A DNA stretch of 53,577 bases from NCBI GenBank assembly GCA_031552195.1, contig JAVBMT010000030.1:1-53577 (forward strand), given 5' to 3'. The notes under the pieces are model-generated. The model was not told the DNA's origin, did no database searches, and was given only the letters and a program-made list of their open reading frames with translations. The first letter of the stretch is position 1. Every line of letters begins with the position of its first letter. Source of the DNA: JAVBMP01 sp031552195. GTDB taxonomy: Bacteria; Desulfobacterota; Desulfovibrionia; Desulfovibrionales; Desulfovibrionaceae. The translations under genes were made by a program, and so were the position numbers. Shown piece after piece: positions 26,746 through 35,340 of the stretch.

Positions 26746-27861
26746 ATGAACATTCCCAGCCTTCGTATCGGCGACCTGACAGCAACCATGCCCATCGTAC
26801 AGGGCGGCATGGGAGTCGGCGTTTCCCTGCATCGCCTTGCGGCCGCCGTGGCTGAACAGGGCGGCATAGGCGTTATTGCCGGGGCGATGATAGGCATGAA
26901 AGAACCCGATGTGGGCCGTGACCCGCGCGGGGCCAATATACGCGCCCTGGCCCGCGAAATAGAGCAAGCCAGGGCCATGACCAAAGGCATACTCGGCGTG
27001 AACATCATGGTGGCCTTGACCGATTTTTCCCAACTGGTGCGCAGCGCCATTCAGGAAAAGATAGATATCGTTTTCGCCGGGGCCGGGCTTCCGCTTGATA
27101 TGCCCAAGCAGCTTCTGGATCTGCAAGAAGAAAAAAAAGAAGAGTTCAACACCAAACTCGTGCCCATAATTTCTTCAGCCAGGGCCGCCAACGTGCTTTG
27201 CAAAAAATGGCTTTCCCGTTTCGGCCGCCTGCCCGACGCCTTTGTGGTTGAAGGCCCGAAAGCTGGCGGACACCTCGGCTTCAAGCCGGAAGAACTGACC
27301 GACAACGCTTATTGCCTTGAAACGCTTGTTCCGCAGGTGGTTGACGCGGCCAAGGAATTCGAGGACAAGGCCGGGCGCGCCATTCCCGTCATTGCGGCCG
27401 GCGGCATCTACACCGGGGCCGACATCCATAACATAATGGCCCTTGGAGCCTCCGGGGTGCAGATGGGCACGCGCTTCGTCGCCACCCACGAATGCGACGC
27501 CGACATCCGTTTCAAAAACAGCTACATCACCGCCCAGCCGGAAGACATCACCATTATAAAAAGTCCGGTCGGCATGCCTGGCCGGGCCATACGCAACAGC
27601 TTCACCGAAGCCGTGGAAAAAGGCCGCCAGAAATTCCGCTGCATGTTCCAGTGCGTGCATACCTGCGACCCTGAAACTTCGCCCTACTGCATAGCCTCTG
27701 CCCTGCTCAACGCCATGCGCGGCAACCTTGAACGCGGTTTCGCCTTCGCCGGGGCGAACGCCGCAAGGGTTACGAGCATCACGTCCGTGGCCGAGCTGAT
27801 GCAAGGCCTGAAAAAGGAATTTGAAGAAACCATGGACAGGCTGCGCGGAACGAACCAATAA
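26746..27861 (+). CDS. Nitronate monooxygenase/enoyl-ACP reductase II-type flavoprotein
   Basis: The 371-residue TIM-barrel flavoprotein of the NMO/2-nitropropane dioxygenase family has PIVQGGMGVGVSLHRLAAAVAEQGGIGVIAG at the start, an FMN-phosphate site (PVIAAGGIYTGADIHNIMALGASGVQMGTRFVATHEC) and a C-terminal part with Cys residues (CMFQCVHTCDPE). Members either oxidise alkyl nitronates or reduce enoyl-ACP (FabK), and which one applies here is not clear. AAGGAAC precedes ATG 26746. A T-rich region upstream (26655-26720) probably holds its promoter. Confidence 0.85.
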   Translation: MNIPSLRIGDLTATMPIVQGGMGVGVSLHRLAAAVAEQGGIGVIAGAMIGMKEPDVGRDPRGANIRALAREIEQARAMTKGILGVNIMVALTDFSQLVRSAIQEKIDIVFAGAGLPLDMPKQLLDLQEEKKEEFNTKLVPIISSARAANVLCKKWLSRFGRLPDAFVVEGPKAGGHLGFKPEELTDNAYCLETLVPQVVDAAKEFEDKAGRAIPVIAAGGIYTGADIHNIMALGASGVQMGTRFVATHECDADIRFKNSYITAQPEDITIIKSPVGMPGRAIRNSFTEAVEKGRQKFRCMFQCVHTCDPETSPYCIASALLNAMRGNLERGFAFAGANAARVTSITSVAELMQGLKKEFEETMDRLRGTNQ

Positions 27862-27866
27862 CAAAT

Positions 27867-27903
27867 CCGGGCGGTCCGGCTTCAAAAACGCCTGGCCGCC
27901 CGG
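27867..27903 (+). terminator. Hairpin between the flavoprotein and HAD genes
   Basis: CCGGGCGG at 27867-27874 and CCGCCCGG at 27896-27903 form an 8-bp stem extended by two more pairs around a bulged T. No T-run follows, so it is a weak or partial terminator. Confidence 0.45.
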
Positions 27904-27913
27904 TTGAACTCTC

Positions 27914-28555
27914 ATGGCCCTTGAACTGCTCATTTTTGACTGTGACGGAACCCTTCTGCGCACCGCTGACGTAAAGGTGCGCGCCTTTGCGCATATCGGC
28001 TCTTTATACAGCCGGGAAGCTTCGGAAACCATGGCGGAATGGCAAAGAAAGCAAGGCGGCGTAAACCGCTCTGAAAAATTCGCCAGAATGTTCCGCGAGG
28101 TTCTGGGCCGGGAAATAACGCCGGAAGAATCAAAAAACCTCAGCAAGGAATTTTACGGTTTTTGCATTGACGAACTGCGCAAGGCCCCGTTAATGCCGGG
28201 CGTTACGGATGTTCTTGAGGCCTGGAAAGGAAAAATTCCCATTTATGTGGCCTCAGGCGCTCCGCAGGCGGAGCTAGAAGAACTTTTGGAAAACAACGGC
28301 CTGACCGGATATTTTACCGGAATTTACGGATCCCCTCCCGCCAAAGCCGAACTGTTGCGGCGCATTATCAAAGAAAGCGGGGCCTCGTCTTTTTACACCG
28401 TAATGGTAGGCGACAGCCAGGCCGACCTGGACGCGGCCCAAACAGTTGACGCCAGGTTTTACGGCGTAGGAGAAAACTTTGAAGGAACCGGCCTTCCCCG
28501 GCATGAAGACTTGACCCGCCTGAACGCCTGGCTTCAGGAAATGGTGGCTGAGTAG
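27914..28555 (+). CDS. HAD-superfamily phosphatase (phosphoglycolate-phosphatase-like)
   Basis: The 213-residue protein has the four HAD motifs: FDCDGTLLRT (nucleophile and acid Asp), YVASGAPQ (Ser), Lys in the PPAKAELLRR region, and MVGDSQADLDAA. A helical cap inserts after motif I (about residues 15-85), as in subfamily C1 (Gph, PgmB, CbbY). Substrate is unknown but probably a small sugar or organic phosphate. It follows the flavoprotein gene and precedes the lipoprotein pair by 21 bp. Confidence 0.85.
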   Translation: MALELLIFDCDGTLLRTADVKVRAFAHIGSLYSREASETMAEWQRKQGGVNRSEKFARMFREVLGREITPEESKNLSKEFYGFCIDELRKAPLMPGVTDVLEAWKGKIPIYVASGAPQAELEELLENNGLTGYFTGIYGSPPAKAELLRRIIKESGASSFYTVMVGDSQADLDAAQTVDARFYGVGENFEGTGLPRHEDLTRLNAWLQEMVAE

Positions 28556-28576
28556 CGCTTCTGGAGATAGTAACAT

Positions 28577-28975
28577 ATGTTTAAAATAAAAAAGGCTCTC
28601 GTGCCGGCAATTTGCTTCGCGCTGTTTCTCTTGGCCGCCTGCGGAGAAGAAGCGGCGACGCCGACCGGAAAATGGATTTTTTCGCAGGAAGAAACAGAAA
28701 AAAGGGCGGCCTTCAGCGCCATGCCTGCTGAAAGCGCCAAGGCGATCTTTGACCTTCTCTCCGGCATGACGCTTGATCTGGATATGAACGCCAGGCTGAT
28801 AACCATAACCATACGCGACAAAAGCGACAGCGGAAACTTTGAGATAGTTTCCCGTGAAGACAATATCTACACGCTGGCCTATAAAACAGAAACAGCCCGC
28901 GTGGCGCTTCGCGGCGACGATTTGCTCGAATTCAAATCAGACAACGAATCTTTGATGTTCAAACGCGCAAAATAG
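28577..28975 (+). CDS. Small lipoprotein, first of a tandem pair
   Basis: A 132-residue protein with a lipoprotein signal (FLLAACGEEAATP, Cys at residue 20). The mature part is a compact beta-rich domain rather like lipocalin or DUF-type lipid-binding folds (ITIRDKSDSGNFEIVSREDN, YTLAYKTETARVALRGDDLLEF). I do not recognise a family. The next gene is a clear paralogue of exactly the same length, so the pair arose by duplication. Both would be anchored in the outer membrane or the periplasmic face of the inner membrane. GGAG upstream of the ATG supports the start. Confidence 0.85.
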   Translation: MFKIKKALVPAICFALFLLAACGEEAATPTGKWIFSQEETEKRAAFSAMPAESAKAIFDLLSGMTLDLDMNARLITITIRDKSDSGNFEIVSREDNIYTLAYKTETARVALRGDDLLEFKSDNESLMFKRAK

Positions 28976-29012
28976 AGGGGTTTTCCGGAGATGACGGCGG
29001 AATGCCCCCTCT
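28974..29012 (+). repeat. Inverted repeat in the leader of the second lipoprotein
   Basis: AGAGGGG (28974-28980) pairs with CCCCTCT (29006-29012), with CCG/CGG inside. It spans the stop of the first paralogue and lies about 17 bp before the next start. It could attenuate or stabilise the mRNA. Confidence 0.35.
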
Positions 29013-29028
29013 GAAAACGGAGCTTATT

Positions 29029-29427
29029 ATGTTCTCACTGAAAAAAACTGTTTTGCTTGCACTCTGTCTCGCGCTTTTTTCCCTGACAGCCTGCGGAGAA
29101 GAAGCGGCGACGCCGAGCGGAAAATGGGTCATTTCCAAAGAAGAAACCAAAAAAACGCCGACGTTCAGCGCTATGCCGGATGACGCCGTTGAGGCGACGT
29201 TCAATCTTCTAACCGACATGACGCTTGATATAGACATGGACGCCAAGTTCATGACCATAACCGTACGCGACAAAAGCGAAAGCGGTAACTTCGACATAAT
29301 TTCCCAGGAAAAGAACACTTATACGCTGAGCGACAAAACAGGCACAGCCAGCGTGACCCTTCTCGGAAACGATTTGCTTGAGTTCAAATCAGAAGGCGAA
29401 GCTTTAATATTCAAGCGCGTGAAATAG
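29029..29427 (+). CDS. Small lipoprotein, second of the tandem pair
   Basis: A 132-residue paralogue of the gene at 28577. The two align along their whole length: shared signal end AACGEEAATP/TACGEEAATP, then GKW-x(5)-E, FSAMP, DMTLDxDMxA, TIxxRDKS-xSGNF and DLLEFKS. ATG 29029 is chosen over 29002 because it restores the same length as the paralogue and follows GGAG at 29019-29022. Divergence is even along the protein, which suggests both copies are kept under selection and may bind different ligands. Confidence 0.85.
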   Translation: MFSLKKTVLLALCLALFSLTACGEEAATPSGKWVISKEETKKTPTFSAMPDDAVEATFNLLTDMTLDIDMDAKFMTITVRDKSESGNFDIISQEKNTYTLSDKTGTASVTLLGNDLLEFKSEGEALIFKRVK

Positions 29428-29436
29428 AACGAATTT

Positions 29437-29457
29437 GCCGGAACGGAAGAATCCGGC
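29437..29457 (+). terminator. Short hairpin after the lipoprotein pair
   Basis: GCCGGA (29437-29442) pairs with TCCGGC (29452-29457) nine bases after the second lipoprotein stop. The stem is only 6 bp and no T-run follows, so termination is doubtful. Confidence 0.35.
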
Positions 29458-29585
29458 GCATAAATTCAAACGCGGCAGAACAGGCTGCTGGCGGCCAGGC
29501 CGCTTGCAGTCCTTGACCTTTGCGCCAATTAAGCATAGGAAATCTTCACAATTCCGGCTGGCAGCGGCCGCAACGGATATATTTT

Positions 29586-30137
29586 ATGAACCTGAAAGAC
29601 GCCCTTTCCGCGAAAAAAGACAAAATAGCCGCACTTTGGGTGGAAATGGCGCATGGAACTTACCCATTCGCCACTATCGGATTTCTGCGCACCAGGGAAA
29701 ACCCTTTTGTGAACCCTGTTGGTCACAGAACGCGGGAGGCCATAGACGCCATAATGCCCGTTCTGCTCGCCTCGGAAAAAGAGCTTGAGGAGCTGCTGCC
29801 GCGTCTTGACGAAGCCCTTGAGGAATTTATGCGCGTCCGTTCCATACAGGATTTTCGCCCGGAAGAATCAGTCGGCATCATAAACGGCCTGAAAAACATC
29901 ATCCGGGCTGAACTGGCCCGGGAACTAGACAAACATAACCTTTACAGGGAGCTGCTTGACCTTGAGCAGCGCATAGACGCCATTGAAATTATGTGTTTCG
30001 GCATTTACAGCCGTTGCCGGGAAAAGGTTTACATTATGCGGGCGGAAGAAAACAGCCGCCGCAATTCCCAAATGCTGCGCAGGGCGGAGCGCATTATCGC
30101 CCGTTCGGAAGAAAAAGACGGAACGGACGGCGGCTGA
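29586..30137 (+). CDS. RsbRD-N-type regulator upstream of dsrM
   Basis: The 183-residue protein resembles the RsbRD N-terminal domain (an atypical globin-like helical fold found in stressosome RsbR relatives), with ALSAKKDKIAALWVEMAHGTYPF, GFLRTRENPFVNPVGHRTREAIDAIM and then a helical region to REKVYIMRAEEN. The STAS partner domain is absent, so it is a stand-alone sensor-type domain. ATG 29586 is chosen because the longer frame from 29520 lacks family-like sequence. Genes of this type are commonly found next to dsrMKJOP in sulfate reducers. Its role there is not established. Confidence 0.75.
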   Translation: MNLKDALSAKKDKIAALWVEMAHGTYPFATIGFLRTRENPFVNPVGHRTREAIDAIMPVLLASEKELEELLPRLDEALEEFMRVRSIQDFRPEESVGIINGLKNIIRAELARELDKHNLYRELLDLEQRIDAIEIMCFGIYSRCREKVYIMRAEENSRRNSQMLRRAERIIARSEEKDGTDGG

Positions 30138-30310
30138 CGCTGGCCCAGGCTGCAAAAAATCACCAGGCGGCGCAACCGCCGCGGATATATTTGTTTTAGT
30201 TCACAGCGAGTTCCCGGCCCGTGGCCGGGAGGCCTCAATTTTCGGCGGCGCTTTTCAACGGCAAGTGAAACGCGCTGCCGAAGGCATTAATCTCTTAAGC
30301 GAGGTACGGC
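30138..30310 (+). promoter_or_regulatory. Leader region of the dsrMKJOP operon
   Basis: The 173-base gap before dsrM holds no ORF that I trust. It has CCCGGCC-CGT-GGCCGGG at 30213-30229 (7-bp hairpin with a 3-base loop) and AT-rich sequence at 30183-30200 which may hold a -10. The hairpin followed by the GAGG site at 30300 suggests a processed or structured 5' end, but no promoter is clear-cut. Confidence 0.4.
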
Positions 30311-31324
30311 ATGATTATTTCGTTACTGGCGGTTGCCGCGATTGCCCTGGCGGGCTGGTTCGGCGCCACTATGGGCCTCCAGTATCTGTTGGGCGTGGTG
30401 CTCCCGCTCGCAGCTCTGGCGGTTTTTGTGATCGGATTTGTCTGGCGCATCATAAACTGGGGCAGAACTCCGGTTCCCTTCAAAATTCCAACGGTTGGGG
30501 GACAACAGCGCTCTCTGGACTGGATCAAGCCTTCACGCCTTGATTCGCCTTATACCAAAGCCGGAGTTATCGGGCGCATGGCGCTTGAGGTGCTGTGTTT
30601 CCGGTCCCTCTTCCGCAATACGTCCGCGGAAATAAAAGTGGACGCCAAGGGCGAGCCGAAACTTGTCTACTGGTCGTCCAAATGGCTGTGGCTTTTCGCC
30701 CTGGCTTTCCACTACTGTTTTCTCGTAATAATCATCCGGCATTTTCGCTTTTTCCTTGATCCGATGCCTGTTTGCCTTCAGGTTGTGGAATGGCTTGACG
30801 GCTTCCTGCAAATAGGCGCTCCGCGGTTTTACCTGACCGACGCCATCATTCTCGGTGCCCTGCTTTTCCTGCTGGGCCGCCGCCTGTTCAGCGCCAAGGT
30901 CAACTATATTTCCCTGCCGGCCGACTACTTCCCGCTTTTCCTGTTGCTGGCCGTTGTGGGCAGCGGCATTTGCATGCGCTATATTGAAAAAACCGACATA
31001 GCCCAGGTAAAGGCGTTCACCATGGGTCTGGTCACGCTCAGCCCGATAAGCCCGGAAGGCATAGCCCCCATATTCATAATGCACCTGGTGCTTGTAAGCG
31101 CGCTGCTGATCTATTTCCCGTTCAGCAAGCTAATGCACATGGGCGGCGTTTTCCTTTCGCCCACGCGCAACATGCCTAACAACTCCCGCGCAGTGCGCCA
31201 TGTGAACCCCTGGAACCCGCCCAAGAAGTACCGCACCTATATGGAATACGAAGACGACTTCCGTGACCTCATGGCAGAAGCGGGCCTTCCCCTGGAAAAA
31301 GAACCTGAAGAAGCCGCGAGTTAA
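30311..31324 (+). CDS. dsrM: DsrM, membrane cytochrome b subunit of DsrMKJOP
   Basis: A 337-residue inner-membrane protein with about five to six membrane segments of the NarI-like heme b cytochrome type and His residues suited to heme ligation (FHYCFLVIIIRHFRF, IMHLVLVSALLIYF, FSKLMHMGGV). It passes electrons between the menaquinone pool and DsrK. The first gene of an operon in the canonical order M-K-J-O-P, with GAGG before the ATG. The complex links quinone to the DsrC trisulfide in sulfite reduction. Confidence 0.95.
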   Translation: MIISLLAVAAIALAGWFGATMGLQYLLGVVLPLAALAVFVIGFVWRIINWGRTPVPFKIPTVGGQQRSLDWIKPSRLDSPYTKAGVIGRMALEVLCFRSLFRNTSAEIKVDAKGEPKLVYWSSKWLWLFALAFHYCFLVIIIRHFRFFLDPMPVCLQVVEWLDGFLQIGAPRFYLTDAIILGALLFLLGRRLFSAKVNYISLPADYFPLFLLLAVVGSGICMRYIEKTDIAQVKAFTMGLVTLSPISPEGIAPIFIMHLVLVSALLIYFPFSKLMHMGGVFLSPTRNMPNNSRAVRHVNPWNPPKKYRTYMEYEDDFRDLMAEAGLPLEKEPEEAAS

Positions 31325-31333
31325 GGAGCAGCC

Positions 31334-32968
31334 ATGTCCAAAATGCCTAAAGCAGCCGATTTGGCAAGAAGCATAAACTACAAGTTTCCATCCGCCGGCT
31401 GGATGAATTACAAGCCGGAATTCAAGCCGGGCAGCTACTGTTACCCGGCCAAAGTAGATACCATGACGTCTTTGCATATGCCCAACCCCCACACCTGGGC
31501 TCCGGAAGATGAAGACTGGAATTTGCCGGAAAACTGGGAAGAAATTATCTATAACGCCCTGAAAGACCGCCTGGGCAAATACCGCTCGCTGAAGGTGTTC
31601 ATGGATACCTGCGTGCGCTGCGGGGCCTGCGCCGACAAGTGCCATTTCTTCATCGGCACCGGCGACCCTAAAAACATGCCGGTTCTGCGCGCGGAACTTC
31701 TGCGCTCCGTTTACCGCAAAGATTTCACCACGGCCGGCAAATTGCTCGGCAAGGTGGCTGGGGCGCGCAAGCTCGACAAAGACGTGATCAAGGAATGGTT
31801 CTACTATTTCTACCAGTGCACGGAATGCCGCCGCTGTTCCCTCTTCTGCCCCTACGGCATAGACACGGCGGAAATCACAATGATCGCCCGCGAGCTTTTG
31901 CACGAACTCGGCCTCGGGCTGCACTGGATCATGGACCCGGTCAACAACTGCAACCGCACCGGCAACCACCTCGGCATCCAGCCGCACGCCTTCAAGGAAA
32001 TAGTCGAATTCCTCTGCGACGACATAGAAACTATCACGGGTATCCGCATAAACCCGCCCTTTAACGAAAAGGGGCATGAAGTTCTCTTCATCACCCCTTC
32101 GGGCGACGTTTTCGCCGACCCCGGCATCTATACCTTCATGGGCTATCTCATGCTCTTCCATGAAATAGGCCTTGACTACACCCTCTCCACCTACGCCTCT
32201 GAAGGCGGCAACTTCGGGTCGTTCACCTCCGCGGAAATGATGAAGAAGCTGAACGCCAAAATGTACGCGGAAGCGGAACGCCTCGGCTCAAAGTGGATAT
32301 TGGGCGGCGAATGCGGCCACATGTGGCGCGTGGTGCACCAGTATATGGAAACCATGAACGGACCCACCCCCCCGAAAATGGAAGTTCCGAAAAACCCCAT
32401 CACCGGCACCGTCTTCCACAACGCCGCCGCCACCAAGATGGTGCACATAACCGAATTCACGGCCGACCTCATAAAGCATAACAAACTTAACCTTGACCCG
32501 AGCCGTAACGACCACCTCACCGTCACCTTCCACGATTCCTGCAACCCGGCCCGAGGCATGGGCCTGCTTGACGAACCGCGCTATGTGATACAATCGGTAT
32601 GCAACAACTACTTTGAGATGCCGGAAAACACCATTCGCGAGCAGACGTTCTGCTGCGGCGCAGGTTCCGGCCTGAACACCGAAGAAATTATGGAGCTGCG
32701 CATGCGCGGCGCGCTGCCCAGAGGCAACGCCCTGCGCTACGTTCAGAAAAAACACGGGGTGGACACCCTGGCCTGCATTTGCGCCATTGACCGCGCCACC
32801 CTGCCTCCGCTGGCCGACTACTGGGCGCCAGGCGTGACTGTTTACGGAACGCACGAACTGGTGGCCAACGCGCTCATCATGAAAGGCGAACAAAAACGCA
32901 CCATGGACATCAGGCAGGAAGACCTGCCCGGCGTTGAAGCTGACGACGACCAGGAAGGAGACGAATAA
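31334..32968 (+). CDS. dsrK: DsrK, HdrD-like iron-sulfur subunit of DsrMKJOP
   Basis: A 544-residue cytoplasmic protein. Two 4Fe-4S motifs are seen at CVRCGACADKCHFF and CTECRRCSLFCPYG. The C-terminal half has the CCG-type cysteines for a noncubane cluster (FHDSCNPARGMGLLDEP, TFCCGAGSGLN, and the preceding GGECGHMWR). This is the heterodisulfide-reductase-like subunit that reduces the DsrC trisulfide. AAGGAG precedes the start nine bases after dsrM. All expected ligands appear present. Confidence 0.96.
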   Translation: MSKMPKAADLARSINYKFPSAGWMNYKPEFKPGSYCYPAKVDTMTSLHMPNPHTWAPEDEDWNLPENWEEIIYNALKDRLGKYRSLKVFMDTCVRCGACADKCHFFIGTGDPKNMPVLRAELLRSVYRKDFTTAGKLLGKVAGARKLDKDVIKEWFYYFYQCTECRRCSLFCPYGIDTAEITMIARELLHELGLGLHWIMDPVNNCNRTGNHLGIQPHAFKEIVEFLCDDIETITGIRINPPFNEKGHEVLFITPSGDVFADPGIYTFMGYLMLFHEIGLDYTLSTYASEGGNFGSFTSAEMMKKLNAKMYAEAERLGSKWILGGECGHMWRVVHQYMETMNGPTPPKMEVPKNPITGTVFHNAAATKMVHITEFTADLIKHNKLNLDPSRNDHLTVTFHDSCNPARGMGLLDEPRYVIQSVCNNYFEMPENTIREQTFCCGAGSGLNTEEIMELRMRGALPRGNALRYVQKKHGVDTLACICAIDRATLPPLADYWAPGVTVYGTHELVANALIMKGEQKRTMDIRQEDLPGVEADDDQEGDE

Positions 32969-32970
32969 TC

Positions 32971-33354
32971 ATGTATAACTCCAAGTATATAATCCTGGGC
33001 CTTATTATCTTTGTCGGGGCTTTCACCTCGCCATTCTGGATAAACATCTGCTCGCCCAAATACGAACGCCCGGCTTTGGCTTTGCCGTCGGAATACAAAG
33101 AATGCGTGGAAACACGCGAATATATGCGTTCCGAACATATGCAGCTGCTTAACAATTGGCGCGACATGGCCCTGCGCGAAGGCAAAAGGGAATATGTGGC
33201 TGCAGACGGCAAGGTGTGGGACATAAACCTGCAGAACACCTGCATGTCCTGCCACACCAACTATGCTGATTTCTGCGAGAAATGCCACGTTACAAACAGC
33301 GTTAACCCGTATTGCTGGGACTGCCACGTTAAGCCCGGGGGTAATATAAAATGA
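32971..33354 (+). CDS. dsrJ: DsrJ, triheme cytochrome c
   Basis: A 127-residue periplasmic cytochrome with an N-terminal hydrophobic anchor (YIILGLIIFVGAFTSPFWI) and three CxxCH sites near the C terminus (CMSCH, CEKCH, CWDCH). The spacing is the short triheme type known in DsrJ, where one heme has unusual ligation. It starts two bases after the dsrK stop and overlaps the dsrO start by four bases, so expression is tightly coupled. Confidence 0.96.
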   Translation: MYNSKYIILGLIIFVGAFTSPFWINICSPKYERPALALPSEYKECVETREYMRSEHMQLLNNWRDMALREGKREYVAADGKVWDINLQNTCMSCHTNYADFCEKCHVTNSVNPYCWDCHVKPGGNIK

Positions 33355-34115
33355 AAAAAAGCAGACGCGATTTTATGAAAATTGCCGGGATTTCGGTCGC
33401 CGGGCTGGCCGGTCTTATGACCGGCTGCAGCGGCGATGCCCCCGGTTCGGAATACAGGCATGCGGAAAAAAGCCTGACCGGCAAACGCTGGGGCATGGTG
33501 ATAGACACCCGCCGCTTTAAAACGGAAGCGGATTTCAGCAAGGTCATAAGCGCCTGCCACAGGGCGCATAACGTGCCGCATATCGATTCAGACCAAAACG
33601 TCAAATGGATATGGCAAGACACCTACGCCCACGCCTTCCCCGACCAGGCAATCAAGAAAAACTCGGAAGAGGCGGAAAAGCGCGGCTACCTGCTGCTTTG
33701 CAACCACTGCGACAACCCGCCCTGTGTGCGCGTATGTCCCACCGGGGCCACTTTCAAGCGCGAAGACGGCATTGTGGTTATGGATTACCACCGCTGCATA
33801 GGCTGCCGTTTCTGCATGGCCGGTTGCCCCTACGGCGCCAGAAGCTTCAACTTCCATAACCCGGAAAAATTCCTCACGGAAATCAACCCGTCTTTCCCGC
33901 GCCGCATGATCGGCGTTGTCGAAAAATGCACCTTCTGCTCGGAAAGGCTTTCCAAAGGCCAAATGCCCTACTGTGAGGAAGCGTCCGAAGGAGCCATCAT
34001 TTTCGGCGACATGGCCGACCCGAATTCGGAAGTTTCCAAGGCCATCAAGGCCAACTTTACAATTATCCGCAAGCCGGACGCCGGAACCCGCCCCAGCGTC
34101 TACTACATCGTTTAG
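33351..34115 (+). CDS. dsrO: DsrO, periplasmic ferredoxin-like subunit
   Basis: A 254-residue protein with a Tat-type N terminus (KKSRRDFMKIAGISVAGL), so it is probably exported folded to the periplasm. Several 4Fe-4S motifs are visible (CNHCDNPPCVRVCPTG, CIGCRFCMAGCPYGA, CTFCSERLSKGQMPYC). It exchanges electrons between DsrJ and DsrP. The start overlaps dsrJ by four bases. Confidence 0.96.
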   Translation: MKKSRRDFMKIAGISVAGLAGLMTGCSGDAPGSEYRHAEKSLTGKRWGMVIDTRRFKTEADFSKVISACHRAHNVPHIDSDQNVKWIWQDTYAHAFPDQAIKKNSEEAEKRGYLLLCNHCDNPPCVRVCPTGATFKREDGIVVMDYHRCIGCRFCMAGCPYGARSFNFHNPEKFLTEINPSFPRRMIGVVEKCTFCSERLSKGQMPYCEEASEGAIIFGDMADPNSEVSKAIKANFTIIRKPDAGTRPSVYYIV

Positions 34116-34124
34116 GAGGAAGGC

Positions 34125-35288
34125 ATGTTCGAACGAGTATTAAAAGGCTCCCCGGCATTCTACCTCTGGCTTGGGGCGTTAGGCAGCATTATCGGGCTGG
34201 GCTTTGTAGCCTACCTGTTTCAGTGGAATATGGGTCTTTCCGTAACCGGCCTTTCCCGCGACGTGTCCTGGGGGCTTTATATCGCCCAGTTCACCTACTT
34301 CGTCGGCGTTGCCGCCGGCGCGGTCATGCTGGTTCTGCCCACCTATTTCCACCACTACAAAGAATTCAAAAAGATGATCATACTCGGCGAATTCATGGCC
34401 ATCGCCGCGGTCATCATGTGCATGCTTTTCATCTTCGTCGACCTCGGCCAGCCGACCCGCGTGATGAACGTCATTCTTCACCCGACGCTGAACTCGGTCA
34501 TGTTCTGGGACATGCTGGTGCTTTCCGGCTACCTTGTCCTTAACGCGGTTATCGGCTGGGTGACCCTTGAGGCTGAACGCCATGACGCCGAGCCGCCCAA
34601 GTGGATCAAATATCTTATTTACCTTTCGGTATTCTGGGCGTTCTCAATCCACACCGTAACCGGTTTTCTTTACGCCGGCCTGCCGGGCCGCCATTACTGG
34701 CTTACCGCCGTTATGGCCCCGCGCTTCCTGGCCTCGGCCTTCTGTTCCGGACCGTCCATCCTGCTTCTGCTGGCCCTGGTGCTGAAAAAGTTCACCGGCT
34801 TCAACGTGGGCGACGCGGCCATTAAGGGCCTCACAAAAATAATCGCTTACGCCATGGGCATCAACGTTTTCCTCTACCTGATGGAAGTGTTTACCGCTTT
34901 TTATAGCGGAATTCCCGGGCATATGCACCCGATCGTGTTCCTCTTTACGGGGCACGAGGGCCACAGCTATTGGATTAACGGCTGGATGTGGGTTGCCGCC
35001 GTTTTCGGCGTCCTTTCGCTCATTCTGCTTATGATGCCGAAAACCCGCGACAACATGAAGCTTCTGCCCTGGACTCTGGCCATGCTGGTTATCGCCAGCT
35101 GGATAGACAAGAGCCTGGGCCTGCTGATAGGCGGCTTCACCCCGAACACCTTCGAAGATATCACCGTCTATACCCCGAGCATCGCTGAAATTCTTATCGT
35201 TCTGGCGGTTTACGGCATAGGAATGACCATTCTTTCCCTGCTCTGGAAAATCGCCCTTGACGTCAAGAAAGAATCGGGACACTTCTAA
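34125..35288 (+). CDS. dsrP: DsrP, NrfD-like membrane subunit
   Basis: A 387-residue integral membrane protein with about ten membrane segments of the NrfD/PsrC family. Family-like stretches include VSWGLYIAQFTYFVGVAAGAVML and LGQPTRVMNV. It is a quinone-interacting partner of DsrO. AGGAGG precedes the ATG by five bases. The operon ends just after, at a strong hairpin. Confidence 0.95.
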   Translation: MFERVLKGSPAFYLWLGALGSIIGLGFVAYLFQWNMGLSVTGLSRDVSWGLYIAQFTYFVGVAAGAVMLVLPTYFHHYKEFKKMIILGEFMAIAAVIMCMLFIFVDLGQPTRVMNVILHPTLNSVMFWDMLVLSGYLVLNAVIGWVTLEAERHDAEPPKWIKYLIYLSVFWAFSIHTVTGFLYAGLPGRHYWLTAVMAPRFLASAFCSGPSILLLLALVLKKFTGFNVGDAAIKGLTKIIAYAMGINVFLYLMEVFTAFYSGIPGHMHPIVFLFTGHEGHSYWINGWMWVAAVFGVLSLILLMMPKTRDNMKLLPWTLAMLVIASWIDKSLGLLIGGFTPNTFEDITVYTPSIAEILIVLAVYGIGMTILSLLWKIALDVKKESGHF

Positions 35289-35313
35289 CGCCTGAATCTT
35301 GAACAAGAACCTG

Positions 35314-35340
35314 AAAGGCCGGGAAAAAATCCCGGCCTTT
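35314..35340 (+). terminator. Terminator of the dsrMKJOP operon
   Basis: A perfect 10-bp stem AAAGGCCGGG/CCCGGCCTTT (35314-35323, 35331-35340) with a 7-base A-rich loop lies 26 bases after the dsrP stop. The stem ends in T residues, as in an intrinsic terminator. Confidence 0.92.

Noticed and set aside
31130..32161. Minus-strand open frame of 343 codons within dsrM/dsrK
   Set aside because: dsrM and dsrK are unambiguous and on the plus strand, so this is a shadow.
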